Assembly: GCF_000001735.4 (NCBI RefSeq)
Contig: NC_003074.8
Span: 21,893,261 to 21,957,260, forward strand
DNA: 64,000 nucleotides
Direction of reading: 5' to 3'
From: Arabidopsis thaliana
Lineage: Eukaryota > Streptophyta > Magnoliopsida > Brassicales > Brassicaceae
The translations under genes and the position numbers were made by a program. The notes under the pieces are model-generated. The model was given only the letters and a program-made list of their open reading frames with translations. It ran no database searches and was not told the origin of the DNA. Positions 45,501-55,620 of the stretch are shown here, in pieces; position 1 is the first letter of the stretch, and each line of letters starts with the position of its first letter.

Positions 45501-46382
45501 TTCAATTGATTAAACGAAGGCATTATTCTCTTTCCTTTAATTTTTTCCCCCCATTTTTTGTCATACCACTAATCTAGTAGCAGCTTGGCAATACACTACT
45601 CTCACTCTAATTGACAAAGAAGAGATACCTGGACAAATGTGGAAACGGATAGAAGAGGCTTCTCTCCAACTTTTTGGTGCCTGGCCTACAATTTGAACAC
45701 AAACACGTAAGTATTGATAGAGCATCCACGGTTCTTACAGAAAAGCAAGAGACTCAAGAAATAGGTAATAATTCAAAAATCAAGAAATTGTCTTTACGCA
45801 CAGAACATAATGGGATCCTTTCACATTCACTTTACTGGTTTATCAACATCATGAACTTCTCATACTTGTCACCTTCTTATGAAGTTAGAAACATCTAGTA
45901 ACTAGTCCTAGATACTAGAGTACAACTTAAATGTCACACTAAATGAATCGAGATTGTAAGTCAGTTCAGAAACATACCTGGATTAAAAGCATCACAATCG
46001 CAAAAATAACTTTTGCGATTTCTGTCAAGAAGTTGACGCTAATAGGACTGAAGTTGAATTTCCCATCCACCTTCGACATATACACCAAGACAGGCTGAAA
46101 AAGAGGAAAAGTATGTAACTTTTAAGTGATTTACACAAACAAATGATGAGCTGAGAGGAAAAAGAAGAACGCTGATAATAAATATGGAAAATTTGTCAAA
46201 CGGAGATGATTTACCTGGAGACCAACAAGCATGCAATCACCTACAACCAAAAGGACATTGAGGACACGTTGTTTTGAGGATACCCTAATCTTGTGGTCGT
46301 CATAAGCCCTAGAAATAGTTTTGCTACCAGGAGAGACCAATTTTGAATGACATGCAGGGCACTCAGCTATACCGTTCTTCAT
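42566..46382 (-). CDS. UTR6: nucleotide-sugar transporter UTR6 (AT3G59360)
   Basis: About thirteen exons on the reverse strand from the ATG at 46382 ([20 protein letters not shown]; exon 1 is 46382-46215) to the TGA at 42568-42566. The product is about 405 residues. After a CxxC-containing N-terminus come about ten membrane helices with nucleotide-sugar-transporter blocks: [87 protein letters not shown] (in two exons) and [18 protein letters not shown]. The C-terminus is short and polar, ending RTPLLPR. This is the CMP-sialic-acid/UDP-galactose transporter family, which exchanges nucleotide sugars for nucleotide monophosphates in the Golgi or ER. UDP-galactose is the assigned substrate by name; I cannot verify it from sequence. 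Confidence 0.9.
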
Positions 46383-48152
46383 TTGTTGTCTTTCTCAATC
46401 TGACAATTTCTATACTGATCCAACAAGCCTGATAAACAACAACAACAACTCATGAGTCGCGTTCCAACTAAGAATCGCAACAAGATATCAACTTTATGTG
46501 GAATTTTAGCAGAGAAGGCAAATCACCAAATCTGAACTCACAATCAGATCTCAGTAGCTAAATAAAATCACAATCTAATAGAAACAATGAGCGAAAAAGA
46601 AAAGATAGATCTCAAAAACCCAAACATGGATCTAAAGCCGCCATTAGAAGACTTGTCGGTTCATTCCAAAATTCTATCAAAATCGTGATCGATCAAACTA
46701 ACCTAAACAATCAGCTTAACAGAACATTCCCTCCAGCCACACGGATCCAGAACTCGAGCTCCAGAGTGAATAATCAATCACTAATAAATCTTCGCTCTGA
46801 ATTGCAGAATTGAAGAAGATCTAGAAACTCTCCAGAGACTCAGCTTCGGTACCAGAAAAGATGCCAAGGAATATGCAGAGAGGAGGAGATTGAATCAGTG
46901 GGTCGTCGTTCGTTGTTGCTCGCAAGTGCGCTCTAATTATCTAACACGACCTCTCCTTCTCTCTTTTTTGCTTTGATTTCACAACAACGTTTTCTTTATT
47001 AATTGCGGAATTTTTAAGAGATTTGCTCTAATCAGCCTGCCTAACAATAGTTTTTTAGGGGAAAAATACATAAACAAGTTTATTAAATAATGTGCCTAAT
47101 TATTTATCCTCACATCACATGTTTTTGTAACGTGTTGGTGATACTAATACAGTAATACTCAGTAGCGGGGTAGGGTGTTAGTAGGGGGTCACTTGACCCC
47201 ATGTATTTTAGAAAATTTTGTTTATTAGGCTTAATTATTTGGTATTTGTTGATAATTTTGTTTTAAATGTTAATGTAGACCCATTAACTTATTTTCAAAT
47301 CCTGTTTTGTACATTTTTATTAATTTGTTTTTTCTATTTATGCATATTGCCTAACTCTTTCCATCTTTTTTATATATTAATTTTAATTATTTAGTTCCTT
47401 CTTGATCCTACATTAGATTATTTCCTACTATATAAAGATTTGGCAACTACTTTTGATAAAAAAAAAATCAATTATGATTTAGATAAACAAAACAATTAAC
47501 TAATGTGCACAATCTACATATACATTTGAGTAAATAAATATATTGAGGAATGAAATAACATATGTCGTACCTTTTTCACTACTATTATAGAAAAAAATAA
47601 ATAAATAAAAAATGATAAAGACATATAAAGAATCATGTATTTAACACACAAGTGAAGTGTTTCTAACACTACAAAAACAAAAACAAAGTGTAATTTATAT
47701 AATTTGTGAGGATTACACAACCATGACATTATTTAGGTTCTAATTTATTTGTTAAAAAATTGATAATAATATTTAAACAAACATTATCGGTAAAATTATA
47801 CTCTAAATAAATTATTTAATATTAATATTTATATGCATATTAACATTGACCCGCTCATATTTTAATTTTATTTTCCAAAATTCAACTTTTGATTATTTTC
47901 GATTTTACTGTTTTGGATTTAAAAACAGTATTGATTGTTTAGATTTTTCTTTTAAGTATTGATTGTTTAGATTTTTGTTAACTGAGATCAGATTTTTGCT
48001 CACATTACTTTCACCTCAGACGCTTGATATCGTTGCAAAATCTTAGAAACGTTTTCTGGATGACGCTCTTGAGCTAGTCAGCTAGCAAGCGAATTTGATT
48101 TACTTCTAATAAGTTTCATGTAACTGCTTCAGCGTATAAGGAAAGAAAGGTG
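46383..48152. other. UTR6 leader and promoter, then AT-rich gene-poor DNA
   Basis: 46383-46930 holds the UTR6 5' leader, probably spliced, and promoter. 47040-48000 is strongly AT-rich and lacks any open frame of note. It has a 16-bp interrupted palindrome at 47185-47200. The composition suggests old transposon debris, but no terminal repeats, coding domain or target-site duplication were found. Confidence 0.5.
47185..47200. repeat. perfect 7-bp inverted repeat (GGGGTCA-CT-TGACCCC)
   Basis: A GC-rich palindrome within very AT-rich surroundings, preceded by GGGGTAGGGTGTTAGTAG. It stands out locally and may mark an end of a degenerate element. No partner was found. Confidence 0.5.
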
Positions 48153-48416
48153 ATGTCCGATGAGGCAGCTGACTACTTTGCAAGTATGTGGCCGCCTCTT
48201 CTTGAAAACGTAAGGTCTTCTTATAATCTTATTCAGTTTTCTAAGGCATTTTGTAAGTTTGGATACACTGAATGGACTAACTGATCTTTCTTCTTTAACC
48301 CACTTTGTGAAACATTTGGTTTATTTCGAAAGTCTCAAAAAGAGGAGATTGAAGCATTGCAGGATGGAACTCTCACCCCACAAAAGACTAGGCGGTTTTG
48401 TATCTTCTTCTTTTAG
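48153..48416 (+). pseudogene. possible exon pair or gene relic
   Basis: An ATG at 48153 opens MSDEAADYFASMWPPLLEN, which ends exactly at a good donor (AAAAC|GTAAGG, 48209/48210). A second open block after TTTCGAAAG at 48333 reads SQKEEIEALQDGTLTPQKTRR and stops at 48414-48416. Joined, they make a 46-residue frame of coding-like composition amid AT-rich DNA. I recognise no family. It may be a small gene or the fragment of a captured one. Confidence 0.3.
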
Positions 48417-48550
48417 TACTAGATATTAACTTGTTTTTGTAGCTCTATCTATATCTATCTCAAAATGATATTCCCCATACATAGATAAATTATGACTTGT
48501 TTAATTTGTTTGTTTTGATGAAATTTGTGTATAATTTGGCGGTACTGTTT

Positions 48551-48709
48551 CGTGTTGAAGAGCCCAAGCTTGTTTAAATTGTTTCTTGTTGGGTTCTGTC
48601 TAGCTTCTGTTGATTTACGACTACAATACTATGTTCATGTAATCACACAAAAAACGATATGAGACCAAAAAAACATAAACAGTTCAAACAAGATGGGCTC
48701 TTCAACACG
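48551..48709. repeat. imperfect inverted repeat with about 100-nt loop
   Basis: CGTGTTGAAGAGCCC at 48551-48565 recurs inverted at 48695-48709. The pairing continues with mismatches for another 15 nt (CTTGTTTAAATT against TCTTGTTTGAACT). AAAACGATATGAGA also occurs directly repeated, at about 48652 and 48746. The structure lies just downstream of the acidic-protein gene's stop, and a transcript could fold into a long hairpin. Confidence 0.65.
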
Positions 48710-48799
48710 AAAGAAAGGTGAAATGTTGATAAAATAAAATAAACAGAAAACGATATGAGATCGAAAAAGGTCGGTCATATAGAGCTTCTTCCTTCCTCT

Positions 48800-49272
48800 T
48801 TACTCCTTGGCCTTCTCGACGGCGACTTCCTCAGCAGCCGCAACTTCAGTCTGTTTCTCCTCCAACGCCTCAGTCTTCTTCTCCTCCGGAGTTTCAGTCA
48901 CTTCTTCAGCTTTCTTCTCCTCCTCCACAACTGTTGGAGTTTCAGTGATCACTGCTGCCTTCTCTTCTTCATCCTCATTTGTCTTCTCTGCATCTTCCAC
49001 AAACACTTCTTCCGGGTGTTGATTCACCTCCGTCTCAACGATCTCTACTGCTACTGAAGTCACGTGTTCAACCTGTAAGCGAAAACACACTTATTAAACG
49101 AAAAAATGCATGCCGTTTAAACGGCGAATAGTCCATATCACTTGATAGACATAGATTTCTAGATACATGATATATATATATATATATATTAACAACGAAT
49201 ATGAACCATAGATACAGGTTTATAGTTTGACAAAATAAAAATAAAGAGAATATATACCTCAACGGTGGCCAT
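48800..49272 (-). CDS. small acidic Glu/Lys-rich protein (AT3G59370-like)
   Basis: Two coding exons on the reverse strand, 49272-49258 (MATVE) and 49072-48800, encode 95 residues. The protein is almost entirely low complexity, rich in Glu, Lys, Val, Thr and Ala, with repeated ETP-EEKK-type segments. It has no signal peptide or membrane helix. I recall database descriptions relating it to vacuolar calcium-binding proteins such as the radish RVCaB. Such an acidic, probably disordered chain could bind calcium, but no EF-hand is present. A TATA box (TATAAATA on the gene strand) lies at 49344-49337. The locus is isolated between gene-poor regions. Confidence 0.85.
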
Positions 49273-49336
49273 TTCGAAGGAAAATATAGTGTATGTGATG
49301 CTTTGGTGTATGAAGAGATTTGATCAAGATGAGAGG

Positions 49337-49344
49337 TATTTATA
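49337..49344 (-). promoter_or_regulatory. TATA box
   Basis: TATAAATA on the reverse strand, 65-72 nt upstream of the ATG at 49272. This implies a leader of about 35-40 nt. Confidence 0.6.
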
Positions 49345-49828
49345 GTAGAAGCAAACCGTTTACAATAATGTTTTTTCAAACTAAATATCTATTAAGATAA
49401 AATTATTAGTTTTTTGAAAGAACCATGATGATGATTATTGCACATGAACGAACCTTTTTTTTGCTTATATATAAAAGCAATTGTACTATTTTACACCTCA
49501 TGCCCACATAGTATGGGGTGACTGGAGAGGGCTTTAGAGGGTAGCTGTTACTTTATATAAGCTGTAAAGTCTTATACTGTGATTTTTATTTTTTAAAAAA
49601 TAAAGCTATGACTTAAAAAAAAATATAGTTTTACGAATTTTTACTTTAAAATAAGTTGTAAAGTTATATACATACTGTAAATTTTATTTTAGGAATTTTT
49701 TCATATTTTTAAAAAGTACAAAATAAAATATTGTTTTTGTTATTCCTCAGCTCTTGTGAAAAATCATTACTTAATCTTCATTAATCGATTGTTTAGGTCT
49801 TATTAATCATGTGTTGAGTTGGGACCAT

Positions 49829-49910
49829 GATTAAGCAATAAGAGTCATTTACCTCCTGTCAAGTATGCATATGCATATACTTTTGGTTGTTGAATATTGT
49901 TGGTTGCAAG
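49829..49910 (+). repeat. segment shared with a GCN2 intron (59147-59222)
   Basis: ATTAAGCAATAAGAGTCAT, then ACCTCC, TCAAGTATGCAT, TACTTTTGGTTG, TGAAT and TTGTTGG are in the same order and spacing as at 59147-59222, apart from a short ATGCAT insertion. The two copies are about 9.3 kb apart in the same orientation. Confidence 0.75.
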
Positions 49911-50199
49911 CAGTACAATCGGGAGAGAAAGGATCGAAAGATCGACAAAGGTGTTGCTAAAGCTGAGGGTGCTGATTAATCAAGGATTAATCAATACGAT
50001 ATCTGAAGCTAAAACTAGAACACCAAAATGTTGATTCATGATCTTAACTCCTAAACATTTCCTTGGTTAATGAAAGAGTTCGTTCATCTTTCAAACCATT
50101 GACAATAATAGCAGCTGTCACCTCTTCTTCACCATTACGGGCTTCTTCTTGATGTAATGGTGAATAGTAAGGCCTCTATGCTGTTATACAATGCTTTAA

Positions 50200-50660
50200 G
50201 TACAAGGATTTAAAAAATATTTACAAGCCTTTTTTTAAGAGTTTTAAAAGGATTTACAATGATTTTAAAGGATTTTAAAACTTTTATAATTCCTTTTAAA
50301 GTCATTTGAAAACTTTTGTAAATGCTTTCAAAACTCTCAAAAAATTTTTTTTTTTTTTTTTAAACTCTTAAAATTATCCTTGTTGTATATATTATTTAAA
50401 GCCTTTTAAACCCTTAAAATATATTTTACAATGGTTTTAAATGATTTATAAGGATTCTAAAATATTGAAAAAATGTTTTAAAAAGGATTTTAAAGTATTT
50501 ACATGTATATTTAAAAACTTTATAAGGATTTTAATAAGTTTTAAAATGGTTTACAAGAGTTTTTAACAATTTTACAAAGCTTTAAAAAACTTTACTAGGA
50601 TTTTCTAAGAATTTTTAAAGGATTTACAATGGTTTTTTAAGGGTTCTAAACAAAATTAGA
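50200..50660. repeat. degenerate T/A-rich repeat block
   Basis: Over 400 nt consist of variants of TTTTAAAGGATTTACAA and TTTAAAACCTTT-like words, e.g. AAGGATTTACAATG at 50250-50263 and 50618-50631, and TTTTAAAGGATTT several times in direct and inverted orientation. Unit lengths vary, so it is not a clean satellite. It is suited to forming many short stem-loops. Confidence 0.65.
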
Positions 50661-50679
50661 AAGACTTTAAATGCAATTT

Positions 50680-50691
50680 TTTGGCGGGAAA
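50680..50691 (+). promoter_or_regulatory. E2F-type site in the FTA promoter
   Basis: TTTGGCGGGAAA, an exact match to the E2F/DP consensus, lies 258-269 nt upstream of the FTA ATG at 50949. This suggests cell-cycle-linked transcription of farnesyltransferase, which fits the enlarged-meristem phenotypes known for farnesylation mutants. Confidence 0.6.
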
Positions 50692-50906
50692 AAACAGAGA
50701 AAATAAAATTTTGGCACTTAAAATTTAGGTGGGTAAGTTTTGGTTTCTAACTACATGTTCTCATTAGATTTGATGATGATTAATTTAGTCATTTTGGTTA
50801 AGAAAGTGGTTATTTTTAAAAATGGGCCAAAAAAGGATATCATAGTAGAATTGTGGTTTGGGCTTAAAAGCCCATTACCCCTCCCCTAATTAGTTTTCAA
50901 CTTTTC

Positions 50907-52521
50907 ATGGAGTCTTCGGTTTTCGACTTTGGATCGGAGTCGGGGAACATGAATTTCGACGAGACCGTGCCACTGAGCCAACGATTGGAGTGGTCAGACG
51001 TGGTCCCATTGACTCAGGACGATGGTCCGAATCCAGTGGTGCCAATTGCCTACAAGGAAGAGTTCCGCGAGACTATGGATTACTTCCGTGCGATTTACTT
51101 TTCCGACGAGCGATCTCCTCGCGCACTACGACTCACGGAAGAAACCCTCCTCTTAAACTCCGGCAACTACACAGTAATCAATCTTATAATTCATATAATC
51201 AACAACTATCTGAACTCTTATGGTTTTGAAATTTGATGGATTTTAGTCTTTTATTGGTCCTTGTTGCTTCAATTTTTAGTCTTACCGATATTTTTGTTTA
51301 CCTTTGAAGGTGTGGCATTTCAGGCGCCTAGTACTCGAGGCCCTTAATCACGACTTGTTTGAAGAACTCGAGTTCATCGAACGCATTGCTGAGGATAACT
51401 CTAAGAACTACCAACTGTGGTAAAGTTCATACCTTTTCACACCTTGTTTGATCTATGTGCTTTTGATCATGAAAGTCTATGAGTGAGTTATACTTTTGAA
51501 AATTGTCTGATGAATAATTTTGAATCAATAAATGTATATTCTACTTCTCCATAGATGAAAGTTTGTTCTTGTACACATTGTTAAGTTCATAGTGTCTCAT
51601 ATCTGCTGATTATACAACGTTAAAACCCTTGGTTGTTTGTTTTGAGTTTGATGGTCCATGCTTCTGCTCTATGTTTTCCTTTTCTCTAGGCATCATCGGC
51701 GATGGGTTGCAGAGAAACTGGGTCCTGATGTTGCAGGGAGAGAACTTGAATTTACCCGTAGAGTACTTTCACTTGATGCCAAACATTATCATGCTTGGTC
51801 ACATAGGCAGGTTTGCGATCTCAAACCTTGTTAAAGCATTCACTTGGGGTATCATTGCATATCTTTTTGTTTGATAATATGGAAACAATCTGCAGTGGAC
51901 ACTACGGGCATTAGGAGGATGGGAAGATGAGCTCGATTACTGTCACGAGCTCCTTGAAGCTGACGTCTTTAACAATTCCGCCTGGAATCAGGTAACTTGA
52001 TCGTTGATACACATACGAAATTCTGTATCTCTAATCTATCAATTGCCGATTCTGTCACCTATTTGTATAATCTCATTCCCTTAATCTGACAGAGGTATTA
52101 TGTCATCACCCAATCTCCTTTGTTGGGAGGCCTAGAAGCCATGAGAGAATCTGAAGTAAGCTACACAATCAAAGCCATTTTAACCAATCCTGCAAACGAG
52201 AGCTCATGGCGATACCTAAAAGCTCTTTACAAAGACGACAAAGAATCCTGGATTAGTGATCCAAGTGTTTCCTCAGTCTGTTTGAATGTTCTATCCCGCA
52301 CAGATTGCTTCCATGGATTCGCTCTGAGCACCCTTTTGGATCTTCTATGTGATGGACTGAGACCAACCAACGAGCATAAAGACTCAGTGAGAGCTCTAGC
52401 TAATGAAGAACCAGAGACTAACTTGGCCAATTTGGTGTGTACTATTCTTGGTCGTGTAGATCCTGTAAGAGCTAACTATTGGGCATGGAGGAAGAGCAAG
52501 ATTACAGTGGCAGCAATTTGA
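50907..52521 (+). CDS. FTA: protein farnesyltransferase/GGTase-I alpha subunit FTA (AT3G59380)
   Basis: Five exons: 50907/50949-51173, 51310-51419, 51690-51810, 51896-51991 and 52093-52521. From the ATG at 50949 ([20 protein letters not shown]) they give 981 nt, or 326 residues, the known length. An upstream in-frame ATG at 50907 would add [18 protein letters not shown] helical-pair repeats are clear: [48 protein letters not shown] and NNSAWNQRYYV. FTA pairs with the ERA1 beta subunit for farnesylation or with GGB for geranylgeranylation of CaaX proteins in the cytosol. Loss gives the pluripetala (plp) phenotype with altered ABA response and large meristems. Confidence 0.95.
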
Positions 52522-52899
52522 ATATGTGACGCCCCAAAATCACACTTGAAAAAGACTTGATTATTAGTTTTTACGTATGTACTGCTTATTTATGAATCAC
52601 ATGTTCATGTTAACATGTATCAAAACAATCTTGATTTCTCAGTTTCCTTCGCCTTGTGATATTCAGAGAAGCTTTCTCAAGAATGATTTTGCATCACACA
52701 CTTTGACTAAACGCATTGCTCTCTCGATAACCGGAAGATCAAAACCGAAACCGGGTTTTGGTTTGGCTCGCGGATTTCCCCAATTCAATTTTAACGACAA
52801 AACTATACTAATTCATAAGATTAAAAAAAAAGTTTCTGAAGTGGTCGAAGTCGGAAGCGTGATTTGGTCGAAAGATTGGTTCTTTCTCCGACAAGAATT
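52522..52899. other. FTA 3' UTR and promoter of the next gene
   Basis: Under 400 nt between two genes in the same orientation. An open frame at 52577-52969 overlaps the next start in a different frame and looks spurious. Confidence 0.5.
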
Positions 52900-54906
52900 A
52901 TGTCCAAATCTGGGTTTAGTCTGCTGTTCCTCGTTCTTCTACTTATCATGGGTTTCTTATTTCCGTTGAGAGTTTCTGCAATTAGGTGATTAATTTTGGG
53001 TAACAACCATTGCTTCTATGAATTGTCCCGCTTAGTTTCATTTCCTTGAGATTTTCGAATGAATTTGCAGGAAGGATATCGGATTTTTGGAAGAGCGGAG
53101 TTGCAGAACAACTGTCCAAGGAAGATACTTGATCTCCGATGATGAAGGTTAGCGATTTCCACTCTTGGAAAGATTCACCTTTTTGAACATTTTGAATCTC
53201 TTTCGACTTAGATTTGGTGATCCATGAATGGTTTGTTGTTGCAACTTGCAGGCAATGTGTGTGATGCTTTGTCATTGGAATCTCGAACTCGTTGTTGTCC
53301 ATGGAAAGGAGAAAGATTCTCTTGTCAGTGAGTCAATTTTTAAGACGATCATAGCCTTTGATCACGGACTTATAGGTTTCATTAAAACTGATGTGTTCTT
53401 AATCAGACTTCTTTGTTTTGTGGTTTCGCTTGAAGTGGATGCAACATACTTTCACAATGCTGCAACTCTTATGAATTTTGCGTTTCTTGCTGCTTGAATC
53501 CGTCTCAGGTATTCAATGGAATCTTTGATTTTTTTTCCAGATTTTTCTCTGTTCTCGCTTCATCTTTTTTTTTTTGCTTATGAGCACTTATCTTCTGCAG
53601 ACGCTTCTTGAGAAGGTGGTTAAGGTCAAAGTTGCAAAGCCGGCTACATCAGGTAACTTGTCGTTTTACAGCAGCTTCGATTCTTAAACCACCGCATAAA
53701 AGTGTTTGCATTTGCAAGATGGCCAATTTTTCCTCTTTGGCAGGGACTTACAAGAGTGTATTTGATTTTTGTGCCGGGAGATGCCGGCATAACTCTGAGA
53801 GTGTGGTAAGCGATATACTGTTATTGTTTCACCTAAAAAGGCTTTGATTGTTCTTTTCCTGGCATGTTTCTTGAGGTTATGTCATGAATTGGATCAATGT
53901 AGTGTGGAAGTTAAGGTTTTATCTGAAAATGATGGAATGCTCTTGAAAGTCTAATGAAACTGGATAATCAATACGGATAGCTCTAAACAGTGAGATGTAT
54001 ATTTTGTTTCCTTAACGTCCAGGTTCACGAAAATGCTTACCACAGCGAGTTTCACCATTGTTTTTCTCTGACATCAAATGCTTCAGGTTAACCTCAATAG
54101 CTTACTTTTTTTCTTTTGCATATCGTTTAAATGTCGAAATACCCTATCACATGCATCAAATAATTGAAAACAGGTGCTAATCTTACACAAGTTGAAACAA
54201 GACTTCTTGGTATTGACGTTATTGTCGGAAGGTAACACCCTTCACTGCTCTAGAGGTTTGAATTGTATATGCTCTTGTGGAGACCATACTCTTAGACTCT
54301 TCTCTATTGGATTGGTTTCACAGTCAAGGAGATTCATGCGATGCAGTTTGCAAATCACGTGGACAATTGTGTGTGATGAATAAACTCTCACTTCTAAACC
54401 AGTGTGACGTGTAAGTCTCTTCTTAAGCAACTATTTTACCAGAGTCAATCTTTTAAGCCAACTATCAAGTCATGTTTCAGAGATTTCTATATAGAATAGA
54501 TTAAAAACTGGCAATTTTGTTGGTGTTCACATAGTTCTTTCTCTTCTTCTTTGTTTGCTTAGTATGAAAAGATACATGAACTGCAAAGGGTCGTGTTTAG
54601 CAAGTGCCGGGGCTGACCAACCTGCTGAAGTTGTCGAAGATGCGCCGAGAGATTTGGTATTTCATCTTTTTTTTTTTCTCTTTTATGCGCCCTTTAAGTT
54701 CCTGAATCCTCAGTGAAATAATTTATTTACATTGCTTCTCCTGACTCAATTTTTGAATCTTGTTCATAAACTGAGTGATTCCATATGTGTGTGTTTATTT
54801 TCTTGGTCTGCAGTATCCAGGCGCGTGTTTGTATACCCGGACACAATCATTGCTTTCCTGTGACGGTTCACACCAACACACCCGACGACTCTGCCCATGT
54901 GCCTAG
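52900..54906 (+). CDS. cysteine-rich secretory-pathway protein, plant homologue of SPRING/C12orf49 (AT3G59390)
   Basis: Eleven short exons: 52900-52985, 53071-53147, 53252-53327, 53436-53508, 53601-53652, 53744-53805, 54023-54086, 54174-54231, 54324-54410, 54563-54656 and 54814-54906. The total is 822 nt, or 273 residues, with all junctions GT-AG and in phase. Residues 7-25 (SLLFLVLLLIMGFLFPLRV) form one hydrophobic signal-anchor. The rest has many cysteines: NVCD, TRCCPW, then CNILSQCCNSYEFCVSCCLNP, FDFCAGRCRHNS, GDSCDAVCKSRGQLC, YMNCKGSC, YPGACLY and CPCA. The CNxxSQCCNSYExCVSCC block is the signature I know from C12orf49/SPRING (UPF0454), a Golgi protein that licenses site-1 protease in animals. 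The plant function is inference. Confidence 0.82.
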
Positions 54907-55620
54907 AAGCTAGTCAGTATTAAGACTTATGCCATACTTTTTTCCTCCTTATTGTAGCAGTTTTAGAATGCTCTGATCATGTAATTTTCTCATGGTGAAA
55001 GAACACATTGTTGACATATACATGCACGGTTCAATATATTATAGTTTAACTACTAAAACGTTTATTCATTGAATACCACAGAATGAGAGAAAAAGCATCT
55101 GTCCACATCGTGTAACGTGTATGGCCTACACTGAGAATTAACTACAAGGCTACAGAGGCAGCAACGTATTCATTAGATCTTTGTCACACATTGCTCATTA
55201 TATGAGGTGCAGCTTTCTTGAACAGAGCCAAAATCCCAACTTTGTATTTATCCTTAATCTCTCTTTCACCAAATCACCTAAGAGGACAGCAACAACAACA
55301 CAAGAGAAGGCCTTAAGAACCAGCTGGTGGAGTTCGAATTGTTGTTTCAGATTTGATCTGTCCAAGAGTAACTACATTAGTTTCATGTTCTTAAGATCTG
55401 CAGAACTTATGAATTTCACATTGATCAACCAAGAAAGAGTCATGTTTTTTTTTATTCATTAACTAATGATCTGGCTTTGTTCATACATCCATAATCACAA
55501 TGGAACTGACATTGAAGAGAAATCCGATTTAATTAATGATATGATTACAGAGATTTGTTTATACTTTCACAATATCAGAAAATCAATATTAAAAAAAAAA
55601 AAAAAAGAAGGAGAAAGACA
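54907..55620. other. 3' UTRs between convergent genes
   Basis: About 710 nt between two stop codons. No gene recognised. The + frame at 55181-55462 lacks homology and is probably chance. Confidence 0.5.

Larger units (their letters stand above)
49273..50906. other. gene-free spacer with repeats and FTA promoter
   Basis: About 1.6 kb without a recognised gene. It includes a copy of a sequence also found in a GCN2 intron (49829-49910), a block of degenerate T/A-rich repeats (50200-50660) and the FTA promoter with an E2F-type site (50680-50691). Confidence 0.55.

Noticed and set aside
47040-48000. AT-rich stretch considered as a transposon
   Set aside because: No terminal repeats, target-site duplication or transposase remnant could be shown, so it is only described as spacer.
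48807-49022. Ser/Ala-rich + strand frame opposite the acidic protein gene
   Set aside because: Complement of the GAA/GAG-rich codons; no signals of its own.
52577-52969. 130-residue + frame before the SPRING-like gene
   Set aside because: It overlaps the real start in another frame and lacks splice or homology support.
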